Assembly (NCBI GenBank): GCA_001804805.1 | Contig: MHBH01000039.1 | Span: 62,001-126,000, forward strand | Source of the DNA: Lentisphaerae bacterium GWF2_49_21 | Lineage (GTDB): Bacteria; Verrucomicrobiota; Lentisphaeria; Victivallales; GWF2-50-93 | Length of the DNA: 64,000 nucleotides | Direction: 5' to 3' | In this document: in pieces, positions 60,353 to 64,000 of the stretch | Position numbering within the stretch: the stretch's first letter is position 1 | Layout: every line of letters starts with the position of its first letter | Position numbers and translations under genes: made by a program | Notes under the pieces: model-generated | The model's input: only the letters and a program-made list of their open reading frames with translations | Database searches by the model: none | What the model was told of the DNA's origin: nothing

Positions 60353-60385
60353 TAAATGTTGCAAAAATAGCTTAAATGTTGCAAA
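60353..60385. promoter_or_regulatory. AraC-type direct-repeat site
   Basis: TAAATGTTGCAAA occurs twice, at 60353-60365 and 60373-60385, with a 20-base period. The near copy is 5 bases upstream of the -35 hexamer of the URO-D promoter. AraC-family activators bind direct repeats about two helical turns apart at such positions, and an AraC gene lies divergently at 60601. Confidence 0.6.
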
Positions 60386-60418
60386 GGGCCATGGAATGGC
60401 GGATGGATTGTTGGATGA

Positions 60419-60448
60419 CCCGCCTTCGCCAGGAGGCTACGGCGTGAC
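60419..60448. repeat. CTTCG/CTACGG-family palindromic repeat
   Basis: CCCGCCTTCGCC ... GGCTACGGCG; the CGCC and GGCG ends and the GCC/GGC inner part pair. Compare 29766-29795, where the same ends enclose a different centre. Confidence 0.6.
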
Positions 60449-60520
60449 AGGCTGGATGATTGGGTTTGAGCAGATTGATTATGTTGGAGTACAAGCTTGC
60501 ATAAATTATTGAATACTAAG

Positions 60521-60543
60521 ACAAACTAAAGTTTGTACTCCAA
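60521..60543. repeat. ACAAACTAAAG repeat (copy 2)
   Basis: Identical over 23 bases to 42661-42683. Confidence 0.75.
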
Positions 60544-60600
60544 CGGGCATATTTCCGCAACAATCGTTTCTTTGTTTTTGCAATACTGAGAAGGAACCTT

Positions 60601-61440
60601 ATGAATACATTCAAACAGTATGGATATCCGGCGAGTCCCCGATTCAGTGAGGAGGACGGCTGGAGCATCTTCATATCGTACATTGGCTTCTTCAAGAGCA
60701 GCGGGGATTTCCACTGGGATCAGGTTTCGCCGATGTTCGCAATACATGTCGTCCTTAAGGGCAGGGGTGTCTTCCAGAGGGACGGACGGAAATATGTTGT
60801 CGGTGCTGGCGAGACATTCACTTTCTTTCCCGGTGACCGCGTGATCTACTTCGATCATCCCGAATCTCCATGGGAATACATATGGTTCAGGCTTGCCGGC
60901 AAGAATGTTGAAAAGGCGTTGAACGCTTCGGGCATAACTAGGACCAGACCTCACAGGAAAATATCCAATCCTGGCAAACTTGAAGGTTTTCTCCACGAAA
61001 TTGGGGCGATGTATGACAAGGGCAGGCATCCTCCGCTTTTTCCAATGACGGCGGCATGCAGTTGTCTCGACATGATCTCTGGCGGTGAAGGGGATGTCTC
61101 CACAACCCAGATCGGAGGGAAGAGCATTGCGGATTCCTTCGTATCAATAGTTGAAACCCAAATGGAGACTGTGCCTTCGGTCGGAAAGATTGCGGCACAG
61201 ATGCGTATCGACCGAACGACGCTTTTCCGCGCATTCATCAAGGAGCATGGGATCTCGCCGAAGAAATTCCTGGAAAACCGCAGGATGGAAAGGGCGATGG
61301 AACTCCTGTCAAAGACCAAGCTCAGCGTGAAAGAAATATCCGACGCCTGCGGATTCTCGCATCCGGGCCAGTTCTGCAAGGTTTTCAGCCTCCGCAACGG
61401 CAAAACCCCGGCAAAATGGAGAATTTCTGGGAAACTTTAG
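60601..61440 (+). CDS. AraC-family transcriptional regulator with cupin sensor
   Basis: 279 residues. The N-terminal cupin-like sensor (GVFQRDGRKYVVGAGETFTFFPGDRVIYF, about 50-100) is followed by the two-helix-turn-helix DNA-binding domain (about 185-275; KIAAQMRIDRTTLFRAFIKEHGISPKKFLENRRMERAMELL and VKEISDACGFSHPGQFCKVFSLRNGKTPAKW). It probably responds to a sugar and activates the divergent URO-D gene, since an AraC-type direct repeat lies between them. It may also control the downstream GH94 gene. Confidence 0.88.
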   Translation: MNTFKQYGYPASPRFSEEDGWSIFISYIGFFKSSGDFHWDQVSPMFAIHVVLKGRGVFQRDGRKYVVGAGETFTFFPGDRVIYFDHPESPWEYIWFRLAGKNVEKALNASGITRTRPHRKISNPGKLEGFLHEIGAMYDKGRHPPLFPMTAACSCLDMISGGEGDVSTTQIGGKSIADSFVSIVETQMETVPSVGKIAAQMRIDRTTLFRAFIKEHGISPKKFLENRRMERAMELLSKTKLSVKEISDACGFSHPGQFCKVFSLRNGKTPAKWRISGKL

Positions 61441-61527
61441 AGTTTGCATTTCTTTGAAAGACGTGGAATAAAAGATATAGTTAAGAATCCACTTATCATA
61501 AAAGACTTATATAAATGATGAGGTTCC

Positions 61528-62214
61528 ATGAGTTTGCAGAGGTGTACAATTTGGTCTCGACAGAATCTCAATGCAGAGAGGTTGTCTACTGCTTTTGCCG
61601 AGGCTGGAATTTTGCTCCACTTAGATACTTCAGTAATTCACACTGGGGTCCATCAGCCTAATACGCCAGAGATATGGCAAAGTGTGATAGATGCATTTCC
61701 AAAACATGCGTTTTCGGGTGAAGCTAAATGGTGTTTCCATGGTGAAAATAAGGCTCAACTAAAGGGAACATTGACATGGCCGATCGTCAATCCTGGGGAT
61801 ATTCCAGCAACCATAGAGTTTTCCTTTGCTTGGGATAGCTATAAGTCTAAGAGATACCAATTTCGTGATGCATCACTTCTGGTAAAGGTTATTCATGCTT
61901 TATCTGAAAGTGTATCTGCAACAAGCTTAGTGGTAGAGCCCGAGCGCCTCCCCCTTGATTTGGCGGATATGCGGTTTCAACGATTTAAGAAAATGCATGG
62001 TGAATTATCTTTGACTAACGTTGATTGGGTGTTTGGTTTGCGTGTTGATGATGCGCAAAATAAGAGATTGCAGATGAGCGGGATTGAATTTGCTGCAATC
62101 GAAAGCAAGAGAGGGTTTGCAGTTTATGCCCTTACTAAATCACCATTGGATTACGATTCCCCGGAGGACATGAAACGACTACATGCCCTTGAAATGGCGA
62201 TAGGACTCCTGTAA
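61528..62214 (+). CDS. AT-rich orphan protein of unknown function
   Basis: 228 residues, soluble. GAGG precedes the ATG. The pattern (IEFSFAWDSYKSKRYQFRDASLLVKVI) is alpha/beta; I cannot place it in a family. Base composition is visibly more A+T-rich than both neighbours and rare-looking codons are frequent, which suggests recent transfer. It interrupts the regulator and phosphorylase genes. Confidence 0.6.
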   Translation: MSLQRCTIWSRQNLNAERLSTAFAEAGILLHLDTSVIHTGVHQPNTPEIWQSVIDAFPKHAFSGEAKWCFHGENKAQLKGTLTWPIVNPGDIPATIEFSFAWDSYKSKRYQFRDASLLVKVIHALSESVSATSLVVEPERLPLDLADMRFQRFKKMHGELSLTNVDWVFGLRVDDAQNKRLQMSGIEFAAIESKRGFAVYALTKSPLDYDSPEDMKRLHALEMAIGLL

Positions 62215-62244
62215 AAATAATAGGAGATGAAGATAAATGGCGAA

Positions 62245-64000
62245 ATGAATATGAAAAATAAAATTCTGAAAAGCTATGGCAGGTTTGATGATGATGAACG
62301 GGAATATGTTATTATCCGGCCTGACACTCCGCGACCTTGGAGCAACTATCTCGGTTCTACCGAATACGGTGCGATCATAACCAACAATGCCGGCGGCTAC
62401 AGTTTCTACCGCAGTGCCATGGGAAATCGGTTCCTGCGTCTGCGCCCGAACTCGGTTCCTCTCGACCAGCCTGGACGATATTTCTACGTCCGTGACAGAG
62501 AGAACGGAGATTACTGGTCCTCGACATGGCAGCCTGTCGGGAAAGATCTTTCAGAATACAGTTCGACCTGCCGTCACGGCACCGCCTACACGATCATCAC
62601 ATCGAAGTATGACAAGATTGAAACCGAATCGACTTATTTCGTGCCTCTCAAGCAGGCATTCGAATATTGGCGCTTGAAGGTCAGCAACCATGATAAGCGT
62701 AAACGCAGGCTTTCGATATTCACGTTCTGCGAATTCGCCAGCAGCTGGAACATGGGCAACGACCTGATGAACCTCCAATATTCCCAGTTTATCATCAAGG
62801 CCGAGGTCAAGGGAAATATGCTCAGCCAGGCGTCGCATCCTTACACTGGATTTGATCCTAATAAGAAAGTCGGGCTTGACAGGCTCTGGATGTCGGTGGT
62901 CGGAGCTCCTGTGGCAGGTTTTGAAACTGTCCGTGAAAAATTTCTTGGCGGTTCTTATAGGACTTATGCCAATCCCGAGGCCGTTGAACGCGGCAGCTGT
63001 TCCAATTTCCTCTCTGAGGGCGACAACGGCTGCGGAACGTTCCAACTTGATATTGTCCTCGCGCCTGGCGAGACAAAGGAACTTATTGTTCTTCTTGGTG
63101 TAGGAACTCCGGATTCACACGGTCATGCCGCAGTTGCTGAATTTGGAAATTCCGAACAATGCGAAGCCGAACTCCAGAAACTGCGCAAGCACTGGCATGC
63201 GCAGCTCGGAGCCGTCAGTGTCGCTACGCCTGATTCAGATTTCGACCACATGGTCAACGTGTGGAACTCATACAATTCCCTCATAACATATTCGTGGTCG
63301 CGACACGCCTCTCTGATCTACAACGGGGAACGCGACGGACTTGGTTTCCGTGACACTGTCCAGGATTTCCTCGGCGCAATGCCTCTTCTGAAGGATGGAA
63401 TTCGTGGCAGGATGGAACTGATGCTCACCGGCCAGCTGTCCAACGGCGGAGCGATTCCGGTGATTAAGCCCTGGGACCACAAGCCCGGAACAATGAAAGC
63501 TCCGCGTGACGAGGAATATCGCAGTGATGACTGTCTCTGGTTCTTCAATGCAGTGCCGGACTTTGTCGCTGAGACCGGAGATGTCAAATTCTATAAGAAA
63601 GTATTGCCGTATGCCGACAAGGGGGAGTCGACAGTTCTCGGTCACTTGCGCCGGGCTTTGGAATTCAATCTTGAGCGTTCCGGAAAGAACGGACTTCCTT
63701 GCGGACTTGCGGCGGACTGGAACGACTGTGTGAAAATGGGATACAACGGAGAATCAGTCATGGTGGCGTTCCAGCTCAGGTTCGGTCTCAGCGTTTATTC
63801 GGACATTGCCGAACGGCTCAAAATGCCTGCGGAAGCCGCATGGGCGAAAGAATGTTTGAAGAAACTTGATGCGAATATCCAGAAGGCTGCCTGGGATGGC
63901 GAGTGGTTCCTGTGGGCAATTGGCGCTGACGGTCATCGCTACGGATCAAAGAAAGAGAAAGAAGGACAGATCTACATCAACACCCAGGTTTGGGCTGTGA
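62245..64000 (+). CDS. GH94-family glycoside phosphorylase (3' partial)
   Basis: At least 585 residues, running off the right edge. The N-terminal domain begins YGRFDDDEREYVIIRPDTPRPWSNYLGS, typical of cellobiose/chitobiose phosphorylases. ERDGLGFRDTVQDFLG carries the catalytic Asp and the QDFLG box of the (alpha/alpha)6 barrel, and GLAADWNDCVKMGYNGESV follows. These enzymes split beta-linked disaccharides with phosphate to give a sugar 1-phosphate. ATG at 62245 or 62251 could be the start; the AGGAG at about 62223 is far. A cytoplasmic role after import of disaccharides is likely. Confidence 0.9.
   Translation, partial: MNMKNKILKSYGRFDDDEREYVIIRPDTPRPWSNYLGSTEYGAIITNNAGGYSFYRSAMGNRFLRLRPNSVPLDQPGRYFYVRDRENGDYWSSTWQPVGKDLSEYSSTCRHGTAYTIITSKYDKIETESTYFVPLKQAFEYWRLKVSNHDKRKRRLSIFTFCEFASSWNMGNDLMNLQYSQFIIKAEVKGNMLSQASHPYTGFDPNKKVGLDRLWMSVVGAPVAGFETVREKFLGGSYRTYANPEAVERGSCSNFLSEGDNGCGTFQLDIVLAPGETKELIVLLGVGTPDSHGHAAVAEFGNSEQCEAELQKLRKHWHAQLGAVSVATPDSDFDHMVNVWNSYNSLITYSWSRHASLIYNGERDGLGFRDTVQDFLGAMPLLKDGIRGRMELMLTGQLSNGGAIPVIKPWDHKPGTMKAPRDEEYRSDDCLWFFNAVPDFVAETGDVKFYKKVLPYADKGESTVLGHLRRALEFNLERSGKNGLPCGLAADWNDCVKMGYNGESVMVAFQLRFGLSVYSDIAERLKMPAEAAWAKECLKKLDANIQKAAWDGEWFLWAIGADGHRYGSKKEKEGQIYINTQVWAV

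Larger units (their letters stand above)
60276..60600. other. Divergent regulatory gap between URO-D and AraC genes
   Basis: 325 bases without a gene. Left part holds the URO-D promoter and direct-repeat site. Right part holds a CTTCG/CTACGG-family repeat (60419-60448), a TTGGAGTACAAGCTTGC string (60484-60500) and the exact second copy of the ACAAACTAAAG repeat (60521-60543). Confidence 0.6.

Overview
The window looks like a chromosomal segment of an uncultured Gram-negative bacterium of the Planctomycetota-Verrucomicrobiota-Lentisphaerota group, with Lentisphaerota-like the best guess. The guess rests on gene content: several Gfo/Idh oxidoreductases, sugar-isomerase-type TIM barrels and uroporphyrinogen-decarboxylase-family proteins, a CE2-type esterase, a GH94 phosphorylase, a very large Ig-like/RHS protein, and many intergenic palindromic repeats. 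No rRNA or full tRNA is present to settle it.

Positions 1-27324 are accessory. The left edge lies inside a giant secreted protein made of FN3/CARDB/Ig-like modules, an RHS/YD shell and a RES-like C-terminal toxin tip. A small zinc-ribbon protein overlaps its stop codon and is the likely immunity protein. Next come a membrane-anchored thioredoxin-like protein, an M50-like membrane protease and a small secreted protein. A decayed C-terminal piece of a nucleotide-binding (deoxyribosyltransferase/TIR-like) protein is fused by a TTGA stop/start overlap to the first of three successive genes with HEPN-type R-x4-H motifs; the third is a DUF4209-like protein. A minus-strand operon (26843 to 20751) then encodes a sigma-like protein, a DUF4942 protein, small proteins, a private DnaN-like sliding clamp, a PD-(D/E)XK Fe-S nuclease and a DUF932 protein. 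This is a phage- or plasmid-like replication module. It is followed at 27280-27324 by the 3' end of a tRNA-Glu, the expected scar of tRNA integration and the probable right edge of the island.

Positions 27553-40344 form a carbohydrate region. It holds a CE2 esterase, a FadR-type regulator, two medium-chain dehydrogenases, an XRE-cupin regulator, a cupin, and a tightly overlapping operon that alternates sugar-isomerase TIM barrels with Gfo/Idh oxidoreductases. Two URO-D-family proteins and a third Gfo/Idh protein follow. The substrate is unknown.

Positions 40595-55247 are largely housekeeping: a DEAD-box helicase, DUF58 and transglutaminase membrane proteins, RecX, a radical SAM protein, PurD, a Na+/Ca2+ exchanger, Kup, and adk-map-infA followed by nikR. 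A nickel uptake locus follows: a ZIP transporter divergent from an ECF-type NikMN-NikQ-NikO system. A NikR-operator-like inverted repeat lies just upstream of nikMN. The right end has a third URO-D gene divergent from an AraC regulator, with an AraC-type direct-repeat site beside a good promoter, then an AT-rich orphan gene and the start of a GH94 phosphorylase.

Many intergenic gaps from 27 kb rightward carry palindromic repeats of a few recurring families. Several are nested inside one another as branched structures, and some sit directly in front of start codons.
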